Below are positions 36,084-44,522 of a DNA stretch of 64,000 nucleotides, piece after piece. A program made the position numbers and the translations under genes. How positions within the stretch are numbered: position 1 is the first letter of the stretch; each line of letters begins with the position of its first letter. The DNA comes from Mycobacterium sp. ACS1612 (GTDB lineage: Bacteria > Actinomycetota > Actinomycetes > Mycobacteriales > Mycobacteriaceae). Below the pieces are notes generated by a model. It was not told the DNA's origin. It ran no database searches and saw nothing but the letters and a program-made list of their open reading frames with translations. Where the stretch lies: positions 1 to 64,000 of the forward strand of contig NZ_LZHZ01000076.1 of assembly GCF_001667505.1 (NCBI RefSeq). The letters are read 5' to 3'.

Positions 36084-38006
36084 ATGACCACCACTGCGGA
36101 GCATCTACGCAACACGCTGGACGGCCGTTGGCGCGATGTGAAGAACAGAATGCGCGAAGAACTCGCCAACGAGGTGTTCCGACCGCACTACACACCCAAC
36201 ACCGTCATCGCGCGCACCAAAGCGATGGAGCAGATGAAGATCATGGCGGCCCACGGCGCCGCCGAAGACGGATTCAAGAAAGAGCACGGCGGCAACGGTG
36301 ACGTCGCGGCCGCCGTCACCCGGATCGAAATGCTGGCGATGTCGGACCTGTCGCTGATGGTCAAGGCCGGCGTGCAGTGGGGCCTGTTCGGGGGCGCGAT
36401 CGAGAACCTCGGCACCGAGCGCCACCACGAGGCATACGTACCGCGGATCATCAACCTCGACCTGCTCGGCTGCTTCGCCATGACCGAGACCGGTCACGGC
36501 AGCGATGTGCAGTCGCTGGAGACGACGGCCACCTATGACCCGTCCACGCAGGAGTTCGTCATCGACTCCCCCACCCCGTCCGCACGCAAGGATTACATCG
36601 GTGGCGCCGCCGAGACGGCAACCGTGGCAGCGGTATTCGCGCAATTGATCACGCCCGACGGCGAACGCCACGGCGTGCACTGCTTCGTGGTGCCGATCCG
36701 CGACGAAGATGGCAACGACCTGCCGGGGGTGACTACCGGTGACTGCCACTACAAAGGCGGCCTGCCCGGCGTTGACAACGGCCGCATCCAGTTCGACCAC
36801 GTGCGCATCCCTCGGGAGAATTTGCTGAACAAGTATGCCGACGTGGCGGAGGACGGCACGTACTCCTCGCCGATCGAGAATCCCAACCGCCGGTTCTTCA
36901 CCATGCTTGGCACGCTGATCCGCGGCCGGGTCACCGTCGGCGGCAGCGCCGGTGCGGCAGCCCGTGTGGCACTCGACATCGCAACGCGATATGCGTTGCA
37001 GCGCACGCAGTTCCAGGCACCAGGCGATGACCACGAGGTGCTGTTGATGGACTACCTCGTGCATCAGCGCCGGCTGTTCCCGCTCATCGCGAAGTCGTAC
37101 GCGCTGCAGTTCGCGCAGAATGAACTGGTGGCCAAGACGCACGAACTGCAGAGCGCCGAAGACCCCGACCGGGAGGAGCAACGCGAACTGGAGTCACGCG
37201 CCGCCGGGTTGAAGGCCGCCAATACCTGGCACGCCACCGCCGCCATCCAGGAGGCCCGCGAAGCATGCGGCGGCGCAGGGTATCTCGCCGAGAACCGGCT
37301 CATCGCGCTGAAGGCCGACACCGACGTGTTCACCACGTTCGAGGGCGACAACCACGTGCTGACCCAGTTGGTGGCCAAGGAACTGCTGACCGCCTACGCC
37401 GACGACATCAAGGGCATGAGCCCTGTCGAGTGGGTGCGCTTCGCAGCCAACTTCGCGGGTGAGCGAGTGTTGAAACGCACTGCGGCTGAGACGATCATGC
37501 AGCGCATCCTCGACACCCGGCAGGACAACGAGGAAGAGGGCAGCCTGTTCAACCGCGGCACCCAGGTCAAGATGTTCGAGGACCGCGAGGAGTACATGAT
37601 CGCGACGGTGGCCCGCCGGCTACGGGGCAAGTCGAAGGAGATGAGCGCCTTCGACGCGTTCAACGCGGTGCAAGACCACGTGCTGCACGCAGCGTCGGCA
37701 CACATCGACCGGATCATTCTCGAGGCGTTCGTCGCAGGCATCGATTCATGCGAGGACGACGAGGCACGCAAGATCCTCGAGATGGTGTGCGACTTGTACG
37801 CGCTGTCGGCGATCGAGGACGACAAGGCCTGGTTCATCGAGCACCAGTTCCTGTCGACCGAACGCGCGAAGGCCGTCACCCGCGGGATCAACGAGCGGTG
37901 CCGCACGTTGCGGCCTTACGCGGAGGTCCTCGTCGACGGCTTCGGCATCCCCGAGCAGTTGCGCTACGCCGAGATGCTGCATCCAGAGAACATCGTCGAC
38001 ACGTAA
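36084..38006 (+). CDS. Acyl-CoA oxidase/dehydrogenase family flavoenzyme
   Basis: The 640-residue enzyme introduces a 2,3-double bond into acyl-CoA during beta-oxidation. Family signatures: FAMTETGHGSDVQSLETTA (FAD contact), GRVTVGGSAGAAARVALDIA, REACGGAGYLAENRL and the catalytic-region TTFEGDN. Its length and C-terminal extension match acyl-CoA oxidases rather than 390-residue dehydrogenases. ATG 36084 is chosen; the upstream in-frame residues look non-coding. It is divergent from the VIT gene and followed 31 bases later by a dehydrogenase in the same direction. Confidence 0.9.
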   Translation: MTTTAEHLRNTLDGRWRDVKNRMREELANEVFRPHYTPNTVIARTKAMEQMKIMAAHGAAEDGFKKEHGGNGDVAAAVTRIEMLAMSDLSLMVKAGVQWGLFGGAIENLGTERHHEAYVPRIINLDLLGCFAMTETGHGSDVQSLETTATYDPSTQEFVIDSPTPSARKDYIGGAAETATVAAVFAQLITPDGERHGVHCFVVPIRDEDGNDLPGVTTGDCHYKGGLPGVDNGRIQFDHVRIPRENLLNKYADVAEDGTYSSPIENPNRRFFTMLGTLIRGRVTVGGSAGAAARVALDIATRYALQRTQFQAPGDDHEVLLMDYLVHQRRLFPLIAKSYALQFAQNELVAKTHELQSAEDPDREEQRELESRAAGLKAANTWHATAAIQEAREACGGAGYLAENRLIALKADTDVFTTFEGDNHVLTQLVAKELLTAYADDIKGMSPVEWVRFAANFAGERVLKRTAAETIMQRILDTRQDNEEEGSLFNRGTQVKMFEDREEYMIATVARRLRGKSKEMSAFDAFNAVQDHVLHAASAHIDRIILEAFVAGIDSCEDDEARKILEMVCDLYALSAIEDDKAWFIEHQFLSTERAKAVTRGINERCRTLRPYAEVLVDGFGIPEQLRYAEMLHPENIVDT

Positions 38007-38037
38007 ACATGTCGGTGGCGGGTGGCAGGCTCGCCGT

Positions 38038-38811
38038 GTGTCTGATTCCCCCGAATTCTCTGGTCGTACGGCGCTCATCACGGGCGGCACCCGCGGTATC
38101 GGCAAGGGCATCGCCGACCGGTTGCGCGCGGGTGGTGCGCGCGTCGTGGTGGCGGCCCGGTCCGCGCCGGACGGGCGCCCCGATGACGTGATCGCCGCCG
38201 ACGTCACCACCGCCGACGGTGTGGCAGCCCTGGGTGTCGAGGCGCTTGACCGCCTCGGCCGCGTCGACATCCTCGTGCACAATGTCGGCGGGTCGGGTCA
38301 GAAGGACGGGGGCGTCACAGCGCTCACCGAGGAGGACTGGCAGGCGGCGCTGAACGCCAATCTGCTGGCGGCCGTGCGGCTCGATCGACAACTCGTCCCT
38401 GGCATGGCGGCACGCGGCACGGGCGCCATCGTGCACGTCACATCGATCCAGCGCCGAGCCCCGCTGCCCACCACCATCCCCTACGCCGCAGCGAAGGCCG
38501 CGCTGACCAACTACAGCAAGGCATTAGCCGATGAATTGGCGCCCAAGGGTATTCGTGTCAACGCCGTCTGCCCTGGCTACATCGAGACGGAATCGGCATA
38601 CCGGATGGCCGAGGAAATCGGTCGGATCAACGACATCAGCGTCGACGAAGCGCGCGCACAGATCATGGCATCGATCGGCGGCATCCCGCTGGGTGCGCCC
38701 GGCCGACCGGCCGACGTCGGTGAACTGGTCGCGTTTCTCGTCTCCGATCGCGCGGCCTACATCACCGGCGCCGAGTATGTGATCGACGGCGGCAGCGTGC
38801 GGGGCGTGTAG
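38038..38811 (+). CDS. Short-chain dehydrogenase/reductase
   Basis: The 257-residue SDR enzyme has cofactor motif TGGTRGIGKG, the NVGG structural motif (VHNVGGSG), catalytic Ser in VTSIQRRAP and Tyr/Lys in PYAAAK, and C-terminal GAEYVIDGGS. Arg in VVVAARS after the second strand suggests NADP preference. It starts at GTG 38038. It follows the acyl-CoA oxidase closely, so it may act on a related lipid intermediate, which is inference. Its stop abuts that of the convergent lppP. Confidence 0.9.
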   Translation: MSDSPEFSGRTALITGGTRGIGKGIADRLRAGGARVVVAARSAPDGRPDDVIAADVTTADGVAALGVEALDRLGRVDILVHNVGGSGQKDGGVTALTEEDWQAALNANLLAAVRLDRQLVPGMAARGTGAIVHVTSIQRRAPLPTTIPYAAAKAALTNYSKALADELAPKGIRVNAVCPGYIETESAYRMAEEIGRINDISVDEARAQIMASIGGIPLGAPGRPADVGELVAFLVSDRAAYITGAEYVIDGGSVRGV

Positions 38812-39291
38812 CTATTGGGCGGGAATCGGGTCCAGCGCCTTGAGTTTTCCGCCTTCGACCTTGAACCGAACCGTGGCGGCACCGCTCGGGCAGCAGGCCG
38901 GATCCTGGCCCTGCCGCCATTTGTATTGCACCGCAGCGACGTCGCCGCCCGCGGCGCTGATCGTGACGTAGGGCCGTGGCTCGGGGGTCGCGGTGCCGAT
39001 TGGTGTCTTGCGGTCGAAGAACAACACCTGGCCCGGGCTGTCGGACGCATCGCCCGACGTGACTACGACCCAGTGCAGGCTGCAGTCGTCGGTATGCCCT
39101 CTGACGACTTCCAGCCAGGGCGCCGAGGGCAGTTTGGCGATCTCGGCCGTGACCATGTCGTCGCTGGGTCCCTCGGCCGCGGTGCATGCGGCCGAGGTGG
39201 TTGGTGACGATGACTGCTGCTGCTTGTCAGACCCGCAACCCGCGACGAGTAGGCAGGCGAAGACAACGGCGATCAGCCGGGAGGGGCGCAT
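38812..39291 (-). CDS. lppP: LppP/LprE family lipoprotein
   Basis: Exported lipoprotein of 159 residues. The signal peptide ends in a lipobox, CLLVAGCGS, for diacylation at Cys. The mature part has two cysteine pairs (SAACTAAEG with DDCSLHW, and PACCPSG) and matches mycobacterial LppP as I recall it (Rv2330c, the same relative place). ATG 39291 is the start that puts the lipobox at residue 19-22. The function of the family is unknown. Confidence 0.85.
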   Translation of the reverse strand: MRPSRLIAVVFACLLVAGCGSDKQQQSSSPTTSAACTAAEGPSDDMVTAEIAKLPSAPWLEVVRGHTDDCSLHWVVVTSGDASDSPGQVLFFDRKTPIGTATPEPRPYVTISAAGGDVAAVQYKWRQGQDPACCPSGAATVRFKVEGGKLKALDPIPAQ

Positions 39292-39356
39292 GGCGACAAC
39301 CATACGTGGGGCCATGCGACCCTCGACGCCCGGCCCAAAATGCTTGGGCGCAGCGG

Positions 39357-39746
39357 TTATCCAGCGGCGAGTTGTTTCTTGCCGTAAACCCGCTCCAAGA
39401 GGGCGGTGTCGCCGTGCACTTCCATCCGAACGGTCTTGCCGTCCCGGATCGTCATCACGTCGGCGTCCTCACCGGATTGGCCTTCAGCCGTTACCTCAGT
39501 GATCGCTACGACGACGTCATCTTCGGCAATGAGCCTCTTGACCGTTACGGTTGGCGCCTTCTCTGCCAACCGTTGCATGTGCTCCATCACTTCGGTTTTG
39601 CCATGGAAGGTGCCGCTGACAGTGCTATCGCCTGGTTGCACCCACTCGATGTCGTCATCGAACAGGTTCATCAGCGTTTCCATGTCGCCGGCGGCAAAGG
39701 CGTCGTAACCCCGCTGGACGAGTTCTTTGTTCTCTTGCGCTGACAT
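39357..39746 (-). CDS. SnoaL/NTF2-like domain protein
   Basis: The 129-residue protein has the NTF2 cone fold pattern: NKELVQRGYDAFAAGDMETL, then DIEWVQPG, GKTEVMEHMQRL and a C-terminal strand with MEVHGDTALLERVYG. Such proteins are small-molecule isomerases, hydrolases or ligand binders. No catalytic residue set could be assigned. No signal peptide is present. Confidence 0.8.
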   Translation of the reverse strand: MSAQENKELVQRGYDAFAAGDMETLMNLFDDDIEWVQPGDSTVSGTFHGKTEVMEHMQRLAEKAPTVTVKRLIAEDDVVVAITEVTAEGQSGEDADVMTIRDGKTVRMEVHGDTALLERVYGKKQLAAG

Positions 39747-40085
39747 TCAGTTCCCCCTTCGTGCGTGCGCTGACGTCGGCCGCGAATGTCGTGGCCGGTC
39801 CGGGGAACCCGCGATGTGCAGCTCCCCGGTCCGTCAGACCGCTCGCCGCCGCATCGATTATCGCCCCGCCATGATCAACGACGAAAGCGTTCGACCACAA
39901 ATCGATTGACGCCGTTGACCACGCAAGCACATCGCACCGCAGCCTTACCCGGCGGATAACAAATCCTTCCTCGTCGGAACTGAATTCTGGCTTGCCGGTG
40001 ATTACGAAACCACCTGTGCGATCACGACTATTGACAAGTACCAGCCGCCCAAACCGGGTGACGCCATCACAACTCAGGAGAAGAA
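39747..40085. other. Intergenic region without recognisable gene
   Basis: About 340 bases between divergent genes. It must hold promoters for both. A TTGACA lies at 40031-40036, about 50 bases before the next start, but I see no good -10 element at the right distance. A weak 7-bp stem (39800-39806 with 39823-39829) is not placed to act as a terminator. Confidence 0.4.
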
Positions 40086-40391
40086 ATGACCAACAGTGTC
40101 GCGGGTTCCAGCCGGTTGCGGCGCCTCGTACCCTCAATCCTCATCGCGACAGCCGCGTTCGGGGCCATCGCGGGCGCGTCCGTCGAGGCCGCCGGCATCG
40201 CCTCGGCGCGGCCGAATCAATGTGAAGACGGACAGTGCCCTCCACCGCATCCGCCGAATGAATCGACGCATCCTGCTGGGTCCACGCCTAACGTGCCATC
40301 GGGGCCGTCGATCAACCCGCCAGCCCCGACCCAATGGTTTGTCTGCGACGGCATGTTCGACATCAGTCCCTGCTTCGGTGGTCGCATATAG
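40086..40391 (+). CDS. Small exported proline-rich protein
   Basis: The 101-residue protein has a signal peptide (basic SSRLRRLVP, hydrophobic ILIATAAFGAIAGASV, cleavage near IASARP) and a mature part rich in Pro and Asn with four cysteines (QCEDGQCPP, FVCDGM and SPCFGG), likely two disulphides. The ATG has AGGAGAAGA upstream. No family is recognised. Confidence 0.72.
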   Translation: MTNSVAGSSRLRRLVPSILIATAAFGAIAGASVEAAGIASARPNQCEDGQCPPPHPPNESTHPAGSTPNVPSGPSINPPAPTQWFVCDGMFDISPCFGGRI

Positions 40392-40429
40392 GGCCAGGAA
40401 TTTGACGACGGCGGCCAAGTGAGAAATCG

Positions 40430-40505
<76 letters not shown>

Positions 40506-40647
40506 CTGCGTGCCTCGCGCGGACTGCGCCGCGAACCAAGACTGTAGCGTACCTGCCGGTCGCGTCGCCAATACGATCCCCCCCCCGCCCTACACAGCCA
40601 AGTGAGGCAGGATGGAGGCCGATGCACCGTCGACCGGGAGGGGCCCT

Positions 40648-40899
40648 GTGATCCGGTATCTCGTCGTATTGGCTGTCGGCTACGTACTGGGTTCGAAGGC
40701 GGGCCGACGCCGTTATGAACAGATCGCCGGAACCTACAAAGCGGTCACCGAGAGCCCGGCCGCCAAGGCCGTGATCGACGCGGGACGCCGCAAGATCGCC
40801 GACCGGGTCTCCCCCGATCCGGCGATGGTCAAGCTGACGCCCATCGACTCCCAGACCGACGTGTTGCAGCCGGAGGCGATGGCCAAGAAGGACGGCTAG
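40648..40899 (+). CDS. Small conserved mycobacterial protein (Rv2342-like)
   Basis: The 83-residue protein starts at GTG 40648 behind GGGAGGGG. A short hydrophobic N-terminus (IRYLVVLAVGYVLGSKAG) is followed by RRRYEQIAGTYKAVTESPAA and a basic, soluble tail. It matches the conserved Rv2342 as I recall it by sequence and by place between tRNA-Asn and dnaG. The function is unknown; it is probably membrane-attached by its N-terminus. Confidence 0.82.
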   Translation: MIRYLVVLAVGYVLGSKAGRRRYEQIAGTYKAVTESPAAKAVIDAGRRKIADRVSPDPAMVKLTPIDSQTDVLQPEAMAKKDG

Positions 40900-40904
40900 G
40901 CTAG

Positions 40905-41207
40905 TCAGCCGATCGGCTGCGTCCAGGACTGCGACGGCAGCAGCGGCCCGGTGCTGAACCCGATGCCGCCACCCGGGTTGCTACCCGCGTTGGGGCCGTA
41001 GATTCCCCAGTCCGGGGTACCGGCGAAGACCGGCTGACCGTTGGAGTACGACAGGCACTTGCCGTCCGCTTTGTTGCCGAACCACGCCAGGCAGGCCGGC
41101 GACGCCGTGACCTGCGAGTGGTCCGAGGTCACCGTCGAAGCATAGAGCGGAACGGCCACCGCCGCAGCCACAAAAGCGCCCGCGACCAGCCGATTAAGGT
41201 TTGACAC
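40905..41207 (-). CDS. Small exported protein with one cysteine pair
   Basis: The 100-residue protein starts at GTG 41207 with GAGAGGAAGG upstream. The signal peptide (SNLNRLVAGAFVAAAVAVPL) is cleaved near the YAST region. The mature part contains SPACLAWFGNKADGKCLSYS and a Gly/Pro/Asn-rich segment (YGPNAGSNPGGGIGFSTGP). Similar short exported proteins are widespread in mycobacteria; I assign no function. It is downstream of dnaG on the same strand, with 58 bases between. Confidence 0.75.
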   Translation of the reverse strand: MSNLNRLVAGAFVAAAVAVPLYASTVTSDHSQVTASPACLAWFGNKADGKCLSYSNGQPVFAGTPDWGIYGPNAGSNPGGGIGFSTGPLLPSQSWTQPIG

Positions 41208-41265
41208 AAGCCTTCCTCTCCACTCAGGCCCCGACAGCCCATCCACCATAACCTGATTAGCGCAT

Positions 41266-43191
41266 TTACGCAGTAAGGTCGTCGCCGCTGGCCTGCTCGA
41301 GCAGGCTGCGCCGATAGGCCTCCATCGCGACCAGATCACCGAACAATGCGTGGTACTCGTCGCCCTGCTCCACCGGCGACATCCGCTGCAATTTCGACTT
41401 GACCTCGGCGATCTGCCGTCCGACCCATACTTCCTGCAGCCGGGCCAGCACTCCGCCGATGTAGCGCGGCAGTTTCTCCTCGTCGTCGACGTTGATGGCC
41501 TCGACACCGAGTTCGTTGACCAGGCTGGCGGCCGCAGGCGTCGCCGTCTGCGCGCGCACTGCCTCGATCCACTGCGCGCCCGCCAGACCCGCCGACGTAC
41601 CGCCCGCCGCGTCGATGGCCGCGCGCACCGCCGCGTAGCCCGGGTGCGTGAAACTCTCCACCGTCAGCGAGTCGAACACCGGTCCCGCCACCGCCGGATA
41701 CTGCAGCGCGGATTTGAGCGCCTCACGCTGCGGCCACAGTGTGGGATCCGCCGGATCCGGCCGCAACGTTGCGGCGTTCTGACCGCGGGCCTCACGCGGC
41801 TGCGACGTCTCGGTGCGTCGCCTGCCCCTCTCCGGCATGCCACGCTGCTGCGCCTCCTCGCGCACTCGGCCGATCACCTGGGCTTCGTTCGCCCAGCCGA
41901 CCCATCCGGCCAACCGTCGCGCGTACTCGTCGCGCAGCATGCTGTCTTTGATGCGCGCCACCATCGGCACGCACTGCCGCAACGCGTTGACCCGGCCCTC
42001 GGCGCTGTCGAGATCATGTTCGGCCAGCGCTGTGCGAACGGCGAACTCGAACAACGGAGTCCGCCGCGCCACCAGGTCGCGCAGCGCGCCGTCGCCGGAA
42101 TGAAGCCGGATGTCACACGGATCCATCCCGGCCAAATCCTCCTCGGAGGCCACCGCGACGAACGACTGCCCGGCCAGATTCTGTTCGCCTTCGAAGGCCT
42201 TCACCGCCGCCGCACGTCCGGCGGCATCGCCGTCGAACACGTAGATCAGTTCACCGCGAAAGAAGTTGTCGTCCATCATGAGTCGGCGCAGCATCGACAG
42301 GTGCTCGTCGCCGAACGCGGTGCCGCACGAGGCCACCGCGGTGGTGACCCCGGCGAGGTGCATCGCCATCACATCGGTGTAGCCCTCCACCACGACGGCC
42401 TGATGGCCCTTCGCGATGTCGCGCTTGGCCAGGTCGAGTCCGAACAGCACCGACGACTTCTTGTACAGCACCGTCTCCGGGGTGTTGATGTACTTGGCTT
42501 CCATCGTGTCGTCGTCGAAGATGCGCCGCGCACCGAAGCCGATCACCTCACTGCTGCTCGCCCTGATCGGCCACAGCAGCCGCCGGTGGAAGCGGTCCAT
42601 CGGCCCGCGCCTGCCCTCCCGCGACAAGCCGGCGGCCTCGAGCTCCTTGAACTCAAATCCCTTACGCAGCAGATGCTTTGTCAGCGAATCCCAACCCGAC
42701 GGGGCGAACCCGCAGCCGAACTGGGCCGCGGCCTGCATGTCGAAGTTGCGGTCGAGCAGATACTGCCGCGCGGGTGCGGCTTCGTCGGACTGCAGCGCCT
42801 CGGCGTAGAACTCCTGCGCGGCGGCATTGGCGGCGAGCAGCCTGCTGCGGCTGCCGCGGTCGCGCTGCACTTTCGTCGCCGACCCACCGGTGTAGGTGAC
42901 CGTGTAGCCGACCCGGTCGGCGAGCAGTTCGACGGCCTCGACGAAGCTGACGTGTTCGATCTTCTGGACAAACGCGTAGACGTCGCCACCCTCGCCGCAG
43001 CCGAAGCAGTGGAAGTGCCCGTGGTTGGGCCGCACGTGAAATGACGGCGACTTCTCGTCGTGAAACGGGCACAGCCCCTTCAGCGAATCGGCGCCTGCCC
43101 GGCGCAGTTGCACGTAGTCGCCGACCACGTCTTCGATGCGGATGCGTTCACGAATGGCCGCGATATCGCGATCAGGGATTCGGCCGGCCAC
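41266..43191 (-). CDS. dnaG: DNA primase
   Basis: Synthesises RNA primers for replication; 641 residues, normal length. The zinc domain at the N-terminus is GLCPFHDEKSPSFHV with HCFGCGEGGD. The TOPRIM catalytic core has VVVEGYTDVMAMH (Glu) and YVFDGDAAGRAA (Asp pair). The C-terminal helicase-binding region shows GDEYHALFGDLVAMEAYRR. It lies 34 bases downstream of dgt, in an order conserved with M. tuberculosis Rv2343c-Rv2344c. Confidence 0.97.
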   Translation of the reverse strand: MAGRIPDRDIAAIRERIRIEDVVGDYVQLRRAGADSLKGLCPFHDEKSPSFHVRPNHGHFHCFGCGEGGDVYAFVQKIEHVSFVEAVELLADRVGYTVTYTGGSATKVQRDRGSRSRLLAANAAAQEFYAEALQSDEAAPARQYLLDRNFDMQAAAQFGCGFAPSGWDSLTKHLLRKGFEFKELEAAGLSREGRRGPMDRFHRRLLWPIRASSSEVIGFGARRIFDDDTMEAKYINTPETVLYKKSSVLFGLDLAKRDIAKGHQAVVVEGYTDVMAMHLAGVTTAVASCGTAFGDEHLSMLRRLMMDDNFFRGELIYVFDGDAAGRAAAVKAFEGEQNLAGQSFVAVASEEDLAGMDPCDIRLHSGDGALRDLVARRTPLFEFAVRTALAEHDLDSAEGRVNALRQCVPMVARIKDSMLRDEYARRLAGWVGWANEAQVIGRVREEAQQRGMPERGRRRTETSQPREARGQNAATLRPDPADPTLWPQREALKSALQYPAVAGPVFDSLTVESFTHPGYAAVRAAIDAAGGTSAGLAGAQWIEAVRAQTATPAAASLVNELGVEAINVDDEEKLPRYIGGVLARLQEVWVGRQIAEVKSKLQRMSPVEQGDEYHALFGDLVAMEAYRRSLLEQASGDDLTA

Positions 43192-43225
43192 TGGGTCAGT
43201 CTAGAGCGCCGGACGTCCGGCGCGA

Positions 43226-44488
43226 TCACAGCTCAGCCGGTTCGAGGCGCTCCAATCGGCCTTCCGTGAACGACGCGATCTGGTCGATGACCACCCGCAA
43301 CCGCGCACCGTCATCGGCGGCGTCGTTGAAGGCGGGCACGAAGATCGAGTCGAGTGTGGCCGGTGCGCCCGCGAGCACCCACTGTGCAACGCGGTGGATC
43401 CGGTCCCGCTGCCTGGCCTGCAGTTCGAGGTGGCGCGGGTCGGACATGATGAATTGCAGCGCCAGGATCTTGAGCACCGCGACCTCGGCGCGCACCAGTT
43501 CGGGCACCCGTAACTCGGCCTCATACCGCACCAACGGGCCCGGCCCGTGATCCTGTCGGGTGGCGGCGATGGCCGCGGACGCGAACCGGCCCACCAGCTC
43601 GCTGGTCAACCGCTTGAGAGCGACGGACGCCGCGAGCGTGCCGTCGTACTTCCCGACGGCGGCGACGATCGGCAGGGCCGACAGCCGCTCGGCGGCGGCC
43701 ACCAGGTCGTCGGCCAGCAGCCCCGCCCCCATCCCATGCGACTCGCCGAGACGCCCCAGCACCGCGGCGGCATCGTCGTCGGCCAGCACCCGCATGTCGA
43801 TGCGGCCCGAAACGACGCCGTCCTCCACGTCGTGCACCGAGTACGCCACGTCGTCGGCCCAATCCATCACCTGCGCCTCCAGGCACGGCCTGCCCTCGGG
43901 AGCCCCCGACCGCACCCAGTCGGCCGCGGCGGCGTCGTCGTCGTAGAAGCCGAACTTGCCGTTCGCGGTGCCGCGGCGCCACGGATACTTGGTCACCGCG
44001 TCCAGCCCCGCCCGGGTCAGGTTCAGCCCGGCACTGTGCTGTTGGGAGTCAAGCACTTTCGGTTCCAGGCGGGTCAGGATGCGGAAGTTCTGCGCGTTGC
44101 CCTCGAAGCCACCGTGCTCGGCGGCGAGTTCATCGAGCGCGCGTTCGCCGTTGTGGCCGTACGGCGGATGGCCAATGTCGTGGGCCAGCCCCGCCATGTC
44201 GACGAGGTCGGGGTCGCAACCAAGACCGATGGCCATGCCGCGACCGATCTGGGCCACCTCAAGCGAGTGGGTCAACCGGGTGCGCGGCGTCTCGCCCTGC
44301 CGCGGCCCGACAACCTGCGTCTTGTCGGCCAGTCGACGCAGCGCCGCGCTGTGCAGGACGCGGGCCCGGTCGCGCGCGAAGTCGGTGCGGTGCTCGGTGT
44401 CTGTGCCAGGAAGCGCGGCACCTTTCGGCGGTTCGACCACCACCCGCTCGCGGTCGAACTCGTTGTAGGGATCTCCAATCACGGCCAC
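43226..44488 (-). CDS. dgt: Deoxyguanosinetriphosphate triphosphohydrolase-like protein
   Basis: HD-domain nucleotide hydrolase that removes triphosphate from dNTPs. The metal motif is seen as RTRLTHSLEVAQ and GLAHDIGHPPYGHNGE, with a third site in MDWADDVAYSVHDVEDG. ARVLHSAALRRLADKTQV and the LETRL-type segment (ILTRLEPKVLDS) are family blocks. The start is uncertain: GTG 44488 or GTG 44482 gives about 420 residues; an upstream start at 44530 would overlap the divergent gene at 44523. Confidence 0.93.
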   Translation of the reverse strand: MAVIGDPYNEFDRERVVVEPPKGAALPGTDTEHRTDFARDRARVLHSAALRRLADKTQVVGPRQGETPRTRLTHSLEVAQIGRGMAIGLGCDPDLVDMAGLAHDIGHPPYGHNGERALDELAAEHGGFEGNAQNFRILTRLEPKVLDSQQHSAGLNLTRAGLDAVTKYPWRRGTANGKFGFYDDDAAAADWVRSGAPEGRPCLEAQVMDWADDVAYSVHDVEDGVVSGRIDMRVLADDDAAAVLGRLGESHGMGAGLLADDLVAAAERLSALPIVAAVGKYDGTLAASVALKRLTSELVGRFASAAIAATRQDHGPGPLVRYEAELRVPELVRAEVAVLKILALQFIMSDPRHLELQARQRDRIHRVAQWVLAGAPATLDSIFVPAFNDAADDGARLRVVIDQIASFTEGRLERLEPAEL

Positions 44489-44522
44489 CGACGGACAGTC
44501 TGCCAGTACTACATTGACGACC

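Noticed and set aside
39800..39829. Inverted repeat CCGGGGA/TCCCCGG as terminator
   Set aside because: The stem is only 7 bp with a 16-base loop and lies upstream of both flanking genes, where a terminator has no role.
41350..43044. Long plus-strand open frame of 564 codons opposite dnaG
   Set aside because: It is antisense to an unmistakable primase; the His/Arg/Gln-rich composition is the typical mirror of high-GC coding DNA and contains no domain.
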